Positions 8,630 to 17,463 of a stretch of 59,036 nt of DNA are shown here, piece by piece. Position numbers and translations under genes: made by a program. Below the pieces are notes generated by a model. That model was given only the letters and a program-made list of their open reading frames with translations, ran no database searches and had not been told where the DNA came from. The stretch's first letter is position 1, and the number at the start of each line of letters is the position of its first letter. The DNA comes from an uncultured Paracoccaceae bacterium (GTDB lineage Bacteria > Pseudomonadota > Alphaproteobacteria > Rhodobacterales > Rhodobacteraceae), in assembly GCA_947496605.1 (NCBI GenBank), contig CANMDF010000006.1, positions 1 to 59,036 of the forward strand, written 5' to 3'.

Positions 8630-9646
8630 CTACCGAATGGCGAGACCATCGGCATCAAACGCATGTGTGTCTTCTTTTGTAAATGACAGCCCTGCTTTGT
8701 CGCCGGGCTTGCAGGTTGCAGTTCCGTTGACACGCACAGTGATCTGGCCAGCATCGCCGCATGACATGATCACAAATGTATCTGCCCCCAGATACTCCAA
8801 GACATCGACCGTACCCTGAATCTGCCCCACACCGGCATCGGACAGCACAATGTGTTCTGGTCTAATGCCGAAAGAGACAGCATTTGACGGAACATCAACA
8901 TTCGGCGCCGCAGAGGCCGGGATCACGTTCATACGTGGTGACCCGATAAACTGTGCAACAAAGAGATTTGCGGGGCGTTCATAAAGTTCACGTGGCGATC
9001 CGACCTGTGCGATCTTGCCGAATTCTAGCACCACAATGCGATCCGCCAAAGTCATCGCTTCGACCTGATCATGGGTCACATAGATCATTGTTGATTTCAG
9101 CGTCTGGTGAAGCTTGGCGATCTCATAGCGCATCTCAACCCGCAACGCGGCGTCCAGGTTAGAGAGCGGTTCGTCAAACAAGAACGCAGTTGGGTCCCGC
9201 ACAATGGATCGGCCAATCGCCACGCGCTGGCGCTGTCCGCCCGACAAATCCTTAGGGCGGCGGTCAAGATAATCATCCAGCTTCAGAACGCGCGAAGCTT
9301 CGTTTACCTTTTCTGCAATGGCGTCTTTTGACAGCCCAGCCGATTTTAGCGGGAACCCGACATTGTCGCGCACCGACATATGCGGATAAAGCGCGTAGGA
9401 TTGAAACACCATGGCAAGGCCGCGTTTGCTTGGGGGCTCTGCCGTTGCATCGCGATCGCCAATCATAATCTGGCCGCGCGAGGTTTCTTCCAGCCCGGCG
9501 ATCATGCGCAAGAGTGTGGATTTACCGCAGCCTGATGGGCCGACGAAGATGACAAACTCGCCTTCTTCGATCGAAAGGTCCACGCCTTTGATAACCTGAA
9601 CGGCACCAAACCATTTTTCGACAGCCTTAAGATTAATAGAAGACAT
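8630..9646 (-). CDS. sugar ABC transporter ATP-binding protein (MalK/UgpC type)
   Basis: 338 residues. Walker [10 protein letters not shown] at about residues 37-45, signature [14 protein letters not shown], Walker [12 protein letters not shown], switch His in TMIYVTHDQ, then a C-terminal TOBE/OB region from about residue 240 ([11 protein letters not shown]). This is the standard architecture of CUT1 sugar importers. Its ATG overlaps the stop of the hydrolase gene (TAATG), and the isomerase gene follows. It powers the importer formed by the two permeases at 10905-13355. Confidence 0.95.
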   Translation of the reverse strand: MSSINLKAVEKWFGAVQVIKGVDLSIEEGEFVIFVGPSGCGKSTLLRMIAGLEETSRGQIMIGDRDATAEPPSKRGLAMVFQSYALYPHMSVRDNVGFPLKSAGLSKDAIAEKVNEASRVLKLDDYLDRRPKDLSGGQRQRVAIGRSIVRDPTAFLFDEPLSNLDAALRVEMRYEIAKLHQTLKSTMIYVTHDQVEAMTLADRIVVLEFGKIAQVGSPRELYERPANLFVAQFIGSPRMNVIPASAAPNVDVPSNAVSFGIRPEHIVLSDAGVGQIQGTVDVLEYLGADTFVIMSCGDAGQITVRVNGTATCKPGDKAGLSFTKEDTHAFDADGLAIR

Positions 9647-10908
9647 TATGCGGCCCCCCTTGCCTGTTCATAGTCATCGCCCGCCCATGTCAGCCAGATC
9701 GCAGCAGTCCAGGTGAAGTCTGCGCCACCGCATGGGGTGGCATCGATTGGATCAAAGTACTCATAGAAACCATGTTGAAGGATCAGTTGCTTGGTCTCAG
9801 ACCGCAGCCGGTCTTCAAGATCAGGGCGTCCCATGTCGCGAAATCCTAGGCCCAAAAGTGAATTCAACACAGGCCAAGTTGGTCCCCGCCAGTACCGACG
9901 TGGGTCAAAAACGGCGGCCTCCGGATCCGCCGAAGGGATACCATAATGCACAGCGTCCCAAACACGCATCAATTGTGCGTCCAACTCGGGGTTTCCGGCA
10001 TCAGCCAGATAAGCAAGGAACGCACCTGACCCTAAGACGTTAGCAAATTCACCATTGTGAAGGTTCTTGGCGTCATAGGCTTGCAACGCAGGGTTCCAGA
10101 TCAACGGCAGCGATGAACGCAATGACCTTGCCCAGCCTTCGATCTCTGAGGTGTCTTCGCCCAACGCTTGACCAAGAACGATCAGATCCTCATGCGCGCG
10201 CAACAGAATAAATGTAATGCCAGGATCGGCCATCAGAAAGGGCCCCTCTGCAACAATGCGTTTCTGGTCCCAGCCGACACTCACCCCGAATTGGACCATC
10301 GCAATATAACGGTCATATTCTTCTTTCTTGGGGCGCATTGACGGATCAACATGGCTTGTATCGCGGCGCTCATAAACGCCTGCTTTTGATCCGTCGACCG
10401 CGGCCATGCCAATGTCCCAATCAGGACAATTGTCGCGACCACTTTCCCACGGGTGGGTGATCGCGGCAGGCCCGAAGGTGCACCGCACTTCATGCCACCA
10501 GCGATGCCAAGCGACAAACTTTGGGTAAAGCGCCGCAAGCCTAGCTTGGCCCGCGGGCTTATCCATTTCCCACACATGGCGTGCCAAAGTCGCTGAAACT
10601 GGCGGCTGGGAGATACCAGATGTCTCAACGGTACGCCCTGTCAACCAGACGTCGGGTCCCGGGAAATAGCTTGGATCAGGTTTATGGAAAATAATGTGCG
10701 GCACCATGCCATCGTCCCACTGACTAGCCATCAGCGTGTCAAATTCATCCCATGCGCGTGGCAGGTCGAATGTCGCAAAACCCCATGCCGCAAAGGCGCT
10801 GTCCCAGTTCCACTGATAGGGATAAAGCCCTTTTGTCGGCAGCGTGTAGCCGCCTTGGTCATTCTGGCGCAGAATATTACGTGCTTGTTCATTCAGGTCC
10901 ATGGTCAT
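9646..10908 (-). CDS. GH63-type glycosylglycerate hydrolase (mannosylglycerate or glucosylglycerate)
   Basis: 420 residues, an (alpha/alpha)6-barrel glycoside hydrolase of the size of bacterial mannosylglycerate hydrolase and glucosylglycerate hydrolase. Motifs seen: [10 protein letters not shown] (residues 30-39), HPWESGRDN with candidate general acid D159, [15 protein letters not shown], and YEYFDP with candidate base E383, then [10 protein letters not shown]. The enzymes it resembles split alpha-mannosyl- or alpha-glucosyl-glycerate into sugar and glycerate in the cytoplasm. No signal peptide is visible, in keeping with hydrolysis after import. It overlaps the permease gene upstream (ATGA) and the ATPase gene downstream. 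Which glycoside is used cannot be told from sequence; the neighbouring isomerase favours mannose release. Confidence 0.8.
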   Translation of the reverse strand: MTMDLNEQARNILRQNDQGGYTLPTKGLYPYQWNWDSAFAAWGFATFDLPRAWDEFDTLMASQWDDGMVPHIIFHKPDPSYFPGPDVWLTGRTVETSGISQPPVSATLARHVWEMDKPAGQARLAALYPKFVAWHRWWHEVRCTFGPAAITHPWESGRDNCPDWDIGMAAVDGSKAGVYERRDTSHVDPSMRPKKEEYDRYIAMVQFGVSVGWDQKRIVAEGPFLMADPGITFILLRAHEDLIVLGQALGEDTSEIEGWARSLRSSLPLIWNPALQAYDAKNLHNGEFANVLGSGAFLAYLADAGNPELDAQLMRVWDAVHYGIPSADPEAAVFDPRRYWRGPTWPVLNSLLGLGFRDMGRPDLEDRLRSETKQLILQHGFYEYFDPIDATPCGGADFTWTAAIWLTWAGDDYEQARGAA

Positions 10909-12110
10909 CCCTTAACTGACCCTGCGGTCAGGCCTTTCGTCATAAAGCGTTCAAGCCCCAAGAAGAGCGCCATGATCGGCACGGTCGCAACGACCGAGCC
11001 TGCCATGAGATGCTGTCTTGGGATTTCAGATGAGTTCAGCGATGCGATGCCGCGTGTCAGCGTGAACTTTGACGGGTCGTCCAACAGCATGAATGCCAAA
11101 AGGAATTCATTCCAAGCAATCATAAAGACATAAAGCGACACAGAGGCCAACGCAGGCAATGATAGCGGCAAGGTAATTTTCCAGATCACCGCCAGGCGTG
11201 ATAACCCGTCCATCAGCCCCGCTTCTTCGACTTCGGCAGGCAAACCGCGGAAGTATCCTTGCAACATATAGAGTGCGACCGGGATCGTGGTGACTGGATA
11301 GATCATGACGATCCCCCAGAATGAGTTCCGCAAGCCAGTCATTGAAAAGGCGATGTAGATTGGCAATGCAAGCACGATCATCGGCACCATGTAGATCAAT
11401 AGAATCGAGCGCGAAAACGCAGCCTGCCCACTAAAGCGCAACCGCGCCACCGCATAAGCGCCCGGGATAGCAAAGGCCAAAGTAATGAACACCGTCAGCA
11501 CTGAGATAAAGAACGAGTTGAACAGGTAAGTGCCAAAGTTGAACTGGTTAAACAGTTCATCATAGCTGCGGAACAGCTCTGCCCCCTTCGAGAAATCAAT
11601 CGAGAAATCAAGCGGGTTCTGGATCAGCTCTGATTGGTTCTTCAGGCTGGTCATCACCATGACGTAGAAGGGGATCAGAACAATGGCCGTAAAGAAGATA
11701 TAGCCAAAACCTGTCAGGAACCTGATCACAGAGCCTTCAAACTCGTGACGCGTCAACTCGCCCGGTTCAATCTCGTCAAGGATAGGCGTGATTGAAGCTG
11801 CAAAACTGAGGCCTAGTAGAGCGGCACCAAAAATGCGCGCAAAGAGGCTGGTCTCGGTACCCGTCAGCATTGGACCGATGCCTAGCATGACCAGAACGGT
11901 CACCGCGGCAAGAAGACCTAGCTGCACCATGCGGCTGCGCCCCAAGGCCACAACCCCGGCACCAGCGGCGGCACCCCAAAGCAAAGACAGCAGAATACTT
12001 GGCCGGAAAGCCTGCCCAGTGGCAAAGGACATCGCGACGGCGACAGTGATCGAAAGTATCACCATCCAAAGAGCGCCAATGACGGGCCCGGTTATGAATC
12101 CACGGCGCAT
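10905..12110 (-). CDS. sugar ABC transporter permease (MalG type) with extra N-terminal membrane segments
   Basis: 401 residues. The C-terminal 270 residues are a normal CUT1 inner-membrane permease with six helices and an EAA loop (EVEEAGLMDGLSRLAVIWK). The first 120 residues are extra: about four hydrophobic segments (from VIGALWMVILSITVAVAM to FGAALLGLSFAASI), making the protein about 120 residues longer than ordinary MalG/AraQ-type partners. A similar N-terminal extension occurs in some alpha-glucoside permeases. It begins immediately after the stop of the first permease and overlaps the hydrolase by four bases. Confidence 0.92.
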   Translation of the reverse strand: MRRGFITGPVIGALWMVILSITVAVAMSFATGQAFRPSILLSLLWGAAAGAGVVALGRSRMVQLGLLAAVTVLVMLGIGPMLTGTETSLFARIFGAALLGLSFAASITPILDEIEPGELTRHEFEGSVIRFLTGFGYIFFTAIVLIPFYVMVMTSLKNQSELIQNPLDFSIDFSKGAELFRSYDELFNQFNFGTYLFNSFFISVLTVFITLAFAIPGAYAVARLRFSGQAAFSRSILLIYMVPMIVLALPIYIAFSMTGLRNSFWGIVMIYPVTTIPVALYMLQGYFRGLPAEVEEAGLMDGLSRLAVIWKITLPLSLPALASVSLYVFMIAWNEFLLAFMLLDDPSKFTLTRGIASLNSSEIPRQHLMAGSVVATVPIMALFLGLERFMTKGLTAGSVKG

Positions 12111-13355
12111 TTACAGACCCTCCTCACGGCTGATGTATTTCAGGAAAAACAGCGAGAACGTCAGCAAGCAGCCAAAGATGACCACAGCCACAGCAGCCCC
12201 TGCCCCGATGTTGGATACCGCAAAGGCTTGTTCATACACGTTCACAGTCAAAGTTCGCGTGCCAGCGTTGCCGCCCGTCAGCAAAAAGATGTCGTCGAAC
12301 TTGTTGAAGGTCCAAATGAAGCGCAACAAGAACAAGACACTGAGAATACCCAAAAGCTGTGGCATGCTCAGATACCAAAACTGCTGGAACGGGCTGGCCC
12401 CATCCATGTCGGCAGCCTCGTACATATCGGTGTCGATGCTTTGCATCCGTGCCAGAATGAAGAGGAACGAAAGAGGAAAGTACCGCCAGATCTCAAAGAC
12501 CGTGACCATGATCAAGGCAAGTGGGCGTTCCCCGAAAAAGTTGATCGCCTCGTCTGTCACACCCATCTGGATCAATAGGGCGTTTGCCGATCCTGAGAAT
12601 GGATCGAAAAGGATCAACCATGCGAAAGCGACCGCAATGATCGGGGCGACATAGGGAAACAGGTAAAGCCCCCGCAGGATGCCCTGCCCCTTGAAAGACT
12701 TGTTCAGTAGCAATGCTGCGAATAAACCGACCAGTAGCGCGCCGATGGTACCAAAAACCGTATAAAACAAGGTCACCCATAACACTTCGAAGAATTCGTC
12801 GCTGTTGAAGATGCGTTTAAAGTTATCGAGTGTGAATGTGCTGTTTGTCAGGATGTTCGACGATGCGCCCGTTGTGATCGCAGCGCTGTCTTGAGGCCGC
12901 AAATCGTTATCGAAATAAGCTTGCCCAACGATGACAGGGATCGTCAGTGTGTCCCGCAACCCCGGCTCCCAATCGCCCAGATCGCAAGACAATGCACGGT
13001 CATCCAACGTGCATCTTGGGTCGAGCTCAACAACTTGTAGTCCTTCGGGGATCACATCGTTGAACGTCACGCCGGTGATTTGTTGTTCTTGTGACGAATT
13101 GCGCAATCGATAGCGGATCGTGGCCTCGTCGCCAGCGACTTCTGGGCCGCCGCGTAAATCTTCGCGCAAGACTACTTCGGGTGCGCGTAAATCGCCCAGT
13201 TCGACCGGTTTGAATGAGATCCAGAAGATCGCAAGCAATGGCAAAACGACAACCAACGCGACCGCCGTAATTGTTGGAAACAGAAGGCCCCAGGCCAAAC
13301 GCGCTTCGCGCTTTGCAAGTGGTCCGGTTCCGACCGGTGGGGTAATATCCGCCAT
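12111..13355 (-). CDS. sugar ABC transporter permease (MalF type) with large periplasmic DUF11-like insert
   Basis: 414 residues. After the first membrane helix (about 21-48) there is a roughly 120-residue hydrophilic insert, 50-170, before the rest of the permease core. It contains RYRLRNSSQEQQITGVTFND, VIPEGLQVVELDP and a Cys pair nine residues apart (CTLDDRALSC), the pattern of a DUF11-like beta-sandwich. Six-helix core and EAA loop (YEAADMDGASPFQQFWYLSMPQ) follow. E. coli MalF also has a folded periplasmic P2 loop here that touches the binding protein, so the insert probably docks the solute-binding protein; the DUF11 resemblance is unusual. The gene lies between the binding-protein gene and the second permease. 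Confidence 0.9.
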   Translation of the reverse strand: MADITPPVGTGPLAKREARLAWGLLFPTITAVALVVVLPLLAIFWISFKPVELGDLRAPEVVLREDLRGGPEVAGDEATIRYRLRNSSQEQQITGVTFNDVIPEGLQVVELDPRCTLDDRALSCDLGDWEPGLRDTLTIPVIVGQAYFDNDLRPQDSAAITTGASSNILTNSTFTLDNFKRIFNSDEFFEVLWVTLFYTVFGTIGALLVGLFAALLLNKSFKGQGILRGLYLFPYVAPIIAVAFAWLILFDPFSGSANALLIQMGVTDEAINFFGERPLALIMVTVFEIWRYFPLSFLFILARMQSIDTDMYEAADMDGASPFQQFWYLSMPQLLGILSVLFLLRFIWTFNKFDDIFLLTGGNAGTRTLTVNVYEQAFAVSNIGAGAAVAVVIFGCLLTFSLFFLKYISREEGL

Positions 13356-13404
13356 TGCCGCTACTCCCTATTGTTGCGCGGTTGCCTTTGAAACAAGAGA
13401 ATGA

Positions 13405-13428
13405 GGGGCGCCACAAAGGCAGCGCCCC
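13405..13428 (-). terminator. GC-rich hairpin after binding-protein gene
   Basis: Inverted repeat GGGGCGC / GCGCCCC with a 10-base loop between the binding-protein stop and the first permease start. Such hairpins often protect the 3' end of binding-protein mRNA and lower expression of downstream membrane genes. No T-run follows, so full termination is unlikely. Confidence 0.55.
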
Positions 13429-13441
13429 ACGTTTTCAGGGT

Positions 13442-14794
13442 TTACTGAACCGCAGCGATGGCATCGTTCAACGCAGCAACAGTTGCAGCCGCATCACGCT
13501 CGCCATCGATGTACTCACGCACCAGACGGTTGATCACCTGGCTGTTGATGATGGTTGACGCCGCAGCCAGTTGGCCATCGGCAACGCCCCAGCGCTGTGC
13601 CACATCAAGACCGCTTACGATTTCATCAATCATCGCGGCTTCATAGAGATCACCCAATGGTGCTTTGCGATCTACACCTACGTCCAATGTTGCCCAAAGG
13701 TCGGCATACTCTGTTGGATTGTCGGCTGTACCGCGGCGCACAGGGAATTTGCCCTCAGGTGCAATCGCCAGTGTCGATGCGTAGCCTTCGCTCATCGAAT
13801 ACTCGACAAACTCCATCGCTGCATCCGTCGAGGCGTCTGATGTGATACCGAAGTAACGCACATCACCCCAAGCGGCCCCATCAGGGTTAGATGGACCAGA
13901 GAAAGTCGTGACAACACCCGTCGCCGCAGCCAGATCGCTGGAGGTTGGATCGTCGTTGATTGTTGGCGGGGCACTGTCACGCAGACCAGCCAATTCGTCC
14001 AAGATGAATGGTGACCAGATGATCATCGCCGCATTGCCGCTGAAGTAGAGTGTACGGGACTGATCCCAGTACAGATCACCGGGAGGCGACGCCTCGGCGA
14101 TGGCTTTATAGAACTCAAGCACCTCGATTGTAGCACCCTCGTCCAACGCTTGAACGCCGTCGGGCCCAACCGGTGATACACCATTGGCCAAGAAAACATG
14201 CTCGAGCACTTGGCTCATGAAGTTTTCGTCGACCTTTGTCGCGGCGACAAAACCGTACATGCTGGGTGGGTTGTGCAACGCCTCAACAGCGGCCAGCACA
14301 TTGGCGTAAGAGTTCGGCGGCTCAAGCCCCGCATCGGCGAACAAATCTGCACGGTAGACAAGCATCTGTGTCCAGCCGTCAACAGGAACAGAAGCATAGC
14401 CACCGTCCATCGCCGCCATTCCGAGCGCACCGGACGCGAAGGTCCCTGCGCCGAGGGCCTCAACAACATCCGTCGCCGCATCGGTATCAAGTATACCCGC
14501 ATCGGCCCAAGGTGCCGCATACTGGAGCGGGTGATAGATTACGTCAGGCAGGTCGCCTGCCGCAAACGCTGCGGTGGCGCGCGTGCCAAGATCGTTTTCA
14601 GAGACCGGGATCACTTCAACGTTGTGTCCTGACACCTCTGCGAAGGCCGCGGCCATCGCCTCTTGGCGCGCCAGACGCTCTGGCTGCTCTTCTGTTGTCC
14701 AGAACCGAAGATCTTCGGCACTGGCAGAGAGCGCTGTCATGATCAGTGCCATGGCGGCACCGCCTCGCATCATTGCTTTGGTTTTCATTTGCAT
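13442..14794 (-). CDS. sugar ABC transporter solute-binding protein
   Basis: 450 residues with a Sec signal peptide (MQMKTKAMMRGGAAMALIMT, cleavage near SASA-ED at about residue 27). The mature protein is a cluster-1 extracellular solute-binding protein: opening RFWTTEEQPERLARQEAMAA, then AAFAAGDLPDVIYHP, and GYASVPVDGWTQMLVYRADLF. It delivers the sugar or glycoside to the permease pair encoded next. The gene follows the LacI gene by 28 bases, leaving no room for a separate promoter, so the regulator and transporter share one transcript. Confidence 0.93.
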   Translation of the reverse strand: MQMKTKAMMRGGAAMALIMTALSASAEDLRFWTTEEQPERLARQEAMAAAFAEVSGHNVEVIPVSENDLGTRATAAFAAGDLPDVIYHPLQYAAPWADAGILDTDAATDVVEALGAGTFASGALGMAAMDGGYASVPVDGWTQMLVYRADLFADAGLEPPNSYANVLAAVEALHNPPSMYGFVAATKVDENFMSQVLEHVFLANGVSPVGPDGVQALDEGATIEVLEFYKAIAEASPPGDLYWDQSRTLYFSGNAAMIIWSPFILDELAGLRDSAPPTINDDPTSSDLAAATGVVTTFSGPSNPDGAAWGDVRYFGITSDASTDAAMEFVEYSMSEGYASTLAIAPEGKFPVRRGTADNPTEYADLWATLDVGVDRKAPLGDLYEAAMIDEIVSGLDVAQRWGVADGQLAAASTIINSQVINRLVREYIDGERDAAATVAALNDAIAAVQ

Positions 14795-14822
14795 CGTCTT
14801 CCTCCCATTGAGACTTTGTTGG

Positions 14823-15893
14823 TTAGTGAAACTTTGTTTTGTTTGGTCCGACCGACCCGCGGTCTAGGAAATTTGCCGGGGCCGTTTCGCGTAGGTTCTC
14901 GACAGGTTCGCCGCGAATGCGACGCACCAACAGAGCGGCAAGCCGTTGCCCGGCCTTTTGTGCGTCGACGGAAAAAGTACTCAGCGGCGGATCAACATGC
15001 GCGCCTTCTTGGATGCCGTCATAGCCGATCACGGAAAGCGATTTTCCAATTTCCAGATCGCAAACAGCGGCAGCTTGATAGACGCCCAATGCCGCCCGAT
15101 CGACAGCACAAACAATCGCCGTTGGTCGATCAGGACCTTCCAAAAGCTGCATGCCTGCCTCGCGGCCCTTTTCCATCGTGACAACATCTTCGATGACCAG
15201 AGCAGGATCGATCTTGAGGTTTGCAGCGGCCATACCGGCCTCAAACCCGACACGACGCAAGCTTGCATAGTGATAGATGAGACCACCGTTGATAAATCCG
15301 ATCCGTTCATGCCCCAAACTGGCCAAGTGCAGTACCGCGTCACGCATCGCATTTTCGCCGCAGATATCGTACCAGCAACATCCCTCATCATGATCCTGAC
15401 GACCAAACAGAATGAACGGCACATCTGCATCGCGCAGCAATGCAACCCGTTTATCTTGCACCATGGCACGCGGCAGAATAAAGCCATCTGCCTTTCTGTC
15501 CGCGATGAGTGACTGAAACGAAGCGATCATATGTGCATCATCATCGGCTGACGCGACGGTGAGCGTATACCCTTCGGCACTTGCCCCATTCGAAACACCA
15601 GCCAGAAACTCTGCCAGGAATGGTCTGTGCGCGTCGTGATCAGAGAGTTGCAAAATCAAACCAAGTGAGCGGGTGCGCCCGGTCTTAATGGCCTGTGCAT
15701 GGCTAAGCGGTCTGTAGTTAAGCCGCTCCGCCATCTGCTTCACGCGCAGTTGCGTCGTCTCGGAAATATCGGTGTATCCGTTCAAAGCACGAGACACGGT
15801 AGATTTCGTCATTCCAAGCGCTTCGGCCATGTCATTGATCGTTACGCGTGTGGTGGCGCGTTCGGTCAGCAAAGGCTTGGTTGTTGTTGTCAC
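14823..15893 (-). CDS. LacI-family transcriptional regulator
   Basis: 356 residues from a GTG start at 15893, which has GGGGGAG eight bases upstream. The LacI helix-turn-helix is at about residues 17-40 (VTINDMAEALGMTKSTVSRA), followed by the hinge and a periplasmic-binding-type effector domain from about residue 75 (RSLGLILQLSDHDAHRPFLA). It is first in the operon it presumably represses, and a perfect AAACCGGTTT-centred palindrome lies 32 bases upstream. The inducer is probably the imported glycoside or a product of it. Confidence 0.94.
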   Translation of the reverse strand: MTTTTKPLLTERATTRVTINDMAEALGMTKSTVSRALNGYTDISETTQLRVKQMAERLNYRPLSHAQAIKTGRTRSLGLILQLSDHDAHRPFLAEFLAGVSNGASAEGYTLTVASADDDAHMIASFQSLIADRKADGFILPRAMVQDKRVALLRDADVPFILFGRQDHDEGCCWYDICGENAMRDAVLHLASLGHERIGFINGGLIYHYASLRRVGFEAGMAAANLKIDPALVIEDVVTMEKGREAGMQLLEGPDRPTAIVCAVDRAALGVYQAAAVCDLEIGKSLSVIGYDGIQEGAHVDPPLSTFSVDAQKAGQRLAALLVRRIRGEPVENLRETAPANFLDRGSVGPNKTKFH

Positions 15894-15924
15894 GATTTTA
15901 TCTCCCCCACGTAAAGCCTCTTTT

Positions 15925-15940
15925 CCGAAACCGGTTTCGG
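15925..15940. promoter_or_regulatory. LacI-type operator
   Basis: A perfect 16-bp palindrome CCGAAACCGGTTTCGG, with the central CG typical of LacI/GalR-family operators. It sits just upstream of the lacI-like gene that heads the transport operon, so the regulator most likely represses itself and the whole operon from here. Confidence 0.85.
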
Positions 15941-16097
15941 CAAGACAATTCTTTCGCTTTGTCCAGATTGGTCACCATTTTAGACGAAGAACGGGTTCCG
16001 TCGGGCGCAAAATTGAGATGAGTGTTTGGCTTAGAACCCCTGCCCCGCTTGATAAAATGGTGGTTTTCACGCCCATGATCGGAAAGCCCAAAAATTG

Positions 16098-16946
16098 CTA
16101 GAATCCGGGTCCAACTGATGCGAAAAATGCGTCCCAAGTCTGATGTTGACGCCCAGCCACGGCCGCAAAATCACTCGGGTTGTCCATGATGCCACTGCTG
16201 ATTCCCTGATAGATTCCCGCAATGATCGCCCCCAGCTCAGGACCAAGAGCAGCGGCCCGATCTGCGAGAAATGCCTCATACGATACGGACCGGTACGGTA
16301 AATCGACCCCGAACGCGTGGCCTATGTGCGCCGCCAGTTCCGCTTGCGAAATCGGTGTACCATTCAAGTTGAACGTCCCACCCACATGCGCATCGCCCAA
16401 CATCAGTTGGGTATAGGCATAGCCAAGTTCCGGCCGTGTCGTGTAGCCACATTTGGCTTCACCTGCACAATTGGTGATTTCACCGTCCGCAATGTATGTG
16501 GCGGCGTATTCAACATCTGGTTCGATATAGACGCCATTACGCCCGATTGCCCAAGCAAGCCCGCTGTTGCGCAGATCCAATTCTGTTTGGCGCATTGAGG
16601 CCGTAACACCATCTGCGGGACCATCCTGACGGCCTTGTACGCTGGTAAAGAGCATCTTGCGCACGCCTGCCGCTTTGGTCGCTGCAATCATGTTGCGCTG
16701 CTGTATGACGCGTGGTTGAGGCGGCGCATTGCCGGAAATCATCAAAACCGTATCCACACCCAAAAGCGACTGGGTCAGCGCAAGTTGGTCGTCATAATCG
16801 CCAGGACGGACCTCGATTTGCAAATCGTCCGCCTTTGATGGCGTACGTGCCAGCCCAACAAGCTTGGTATCTGGCTGATTTGCAGTGAAGGCCGCAACAA
16901 CGGCGCGTCCCAACTGTCCGTTGACCGAACTGATTGCGAAGGTCAT
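16098..16946 (-). CDS. NmrA/QorB-like NAD(P)-binding oxidoreductase
   Basis: 282 residues. An atypical short-chain-dehydrogenase Rossmann fold opens with SSVNGQLGRAVVAAF (glycine-rich nucleotide loop), as in QorB quinone reductase and NmrA-like redox sensors. Typical blocks are RNMIAATKAAGVRKMLFTSV and GLAWAIGRNGVYIE. These proteins reduce quinones with NADPH or sense NADP; a catalytic YxxxK is not evident. Divergent from the DUF2218 gene, with a palindrome between them. It probably belongs to the redox/stress set at 16-24 kb rather than the sugar operon. Confidence 0.85.
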   Translation of the reverse strand: MTFAISSVNGQLGRAVVAAFTANQPDTKLVGLARTPSKADDLQIEVRPGDYDDQLALTQSLLGVDTVLMISGNAPPQPRVIQQRNMIAATKAAGVRKMLFTSVQGRQDGPADGVTASMRQTELDLRNSGLAWAIGRNGVYIEPDVEYAATYIADGEITNCAGEAKCGYTTRPELGYAYTQLMLGDAHVGGTFNLNGTPISQAELAAHIGHAFGVDLPYRSVSYEAFLADRAAALGPELGAIIAGIYQGISSGIMDNPSDFAAVAGRQHQTWDAFFASVGPGF

Positions 16947-17027
16947 AGATCGCTCCCCTTTTACCGGGCAAAGCCCTGATTGCAGATGTCAAAGAGAGCG
17001 CTATCCCCGAAAAAGGCCAACTTATTA

Positions 17028-17042
17028 TTCTGCTGAGCAGAA
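17028..17042. promoter_or_regulatory. palindrome in divergent promoter region
   Basis: Perfect 15-bp inverted repeat TTCTGC-TGA-GCAGAA between the NmrA-like gene and the DUF2218 gene. A shared operator is plausible, but no regulator gene is adjacent, so the binder is unknown. Confidence 0.4.
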
Positions 17043-17121
17043 CTATAACTTCCGAATTAAGTCAATATGCAAGGTAATGCCGGTTCAATACGTTTCCCTC
17101 ATCACCTTGGGAATCACGTTA

Positions 17122-17424
17122 ATGAAATCCGCCGCCTTCTTTGAAACCGACCGTGCCAGCCGGCACCTCACGGCACTTTGTCACCATTTTGGCCGCAAGG
17201 TTGCGGCCGATTGCACGGCCACAGCTGGATGGGTCGAATTTTCGTTTGGGCGCTGTGAGCTGTCAGCAAATGAAACGCATCTCAAGTTGCATGTGTCAGC
17301 CGACGATCAGGAAAAACTCGACACAATGGTGCAGGTCATGACCAGCCATCTTGATCGCTTTGCCTTTCGTGAAAACCCCGAATTGGTTTGGACCAACGTC
17401 CCCGAGCATACCAGCCCAGCCTAA
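17122..17424 (+). CDS. DUF2218 domain protein
   Basis: 100 residues starting at ATG 17122. The sequence has the DUF2218 pattern: a short start, HLTALCHHFGRKV near residue 15, FSFGRCEL in the middle and a C-terminal LDRFAFRENPELVW. The family is small, cytoplasmic and uncharacterised; it often sits beside siderophore-interacting flavin reductases, and one of those lies at 21854 here. A longer frame from 16885 runs through the promoter gap and is not supported. First of a run of same-strand genes to 20303. Confidence 0.8.
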   Translation: MKSAAFFETDRASRHLTALCHHFGRKVAADCTATAGWVEFSFGRCELSANETHLKLHVSADDQEKLDTMVQVMTSHLDRFAFRENPELVWTNVPEHTSPA

Positions 17425-17463
17425 GACCACCACTCACTCACCCCACCAAATCTGGAGATCAGC

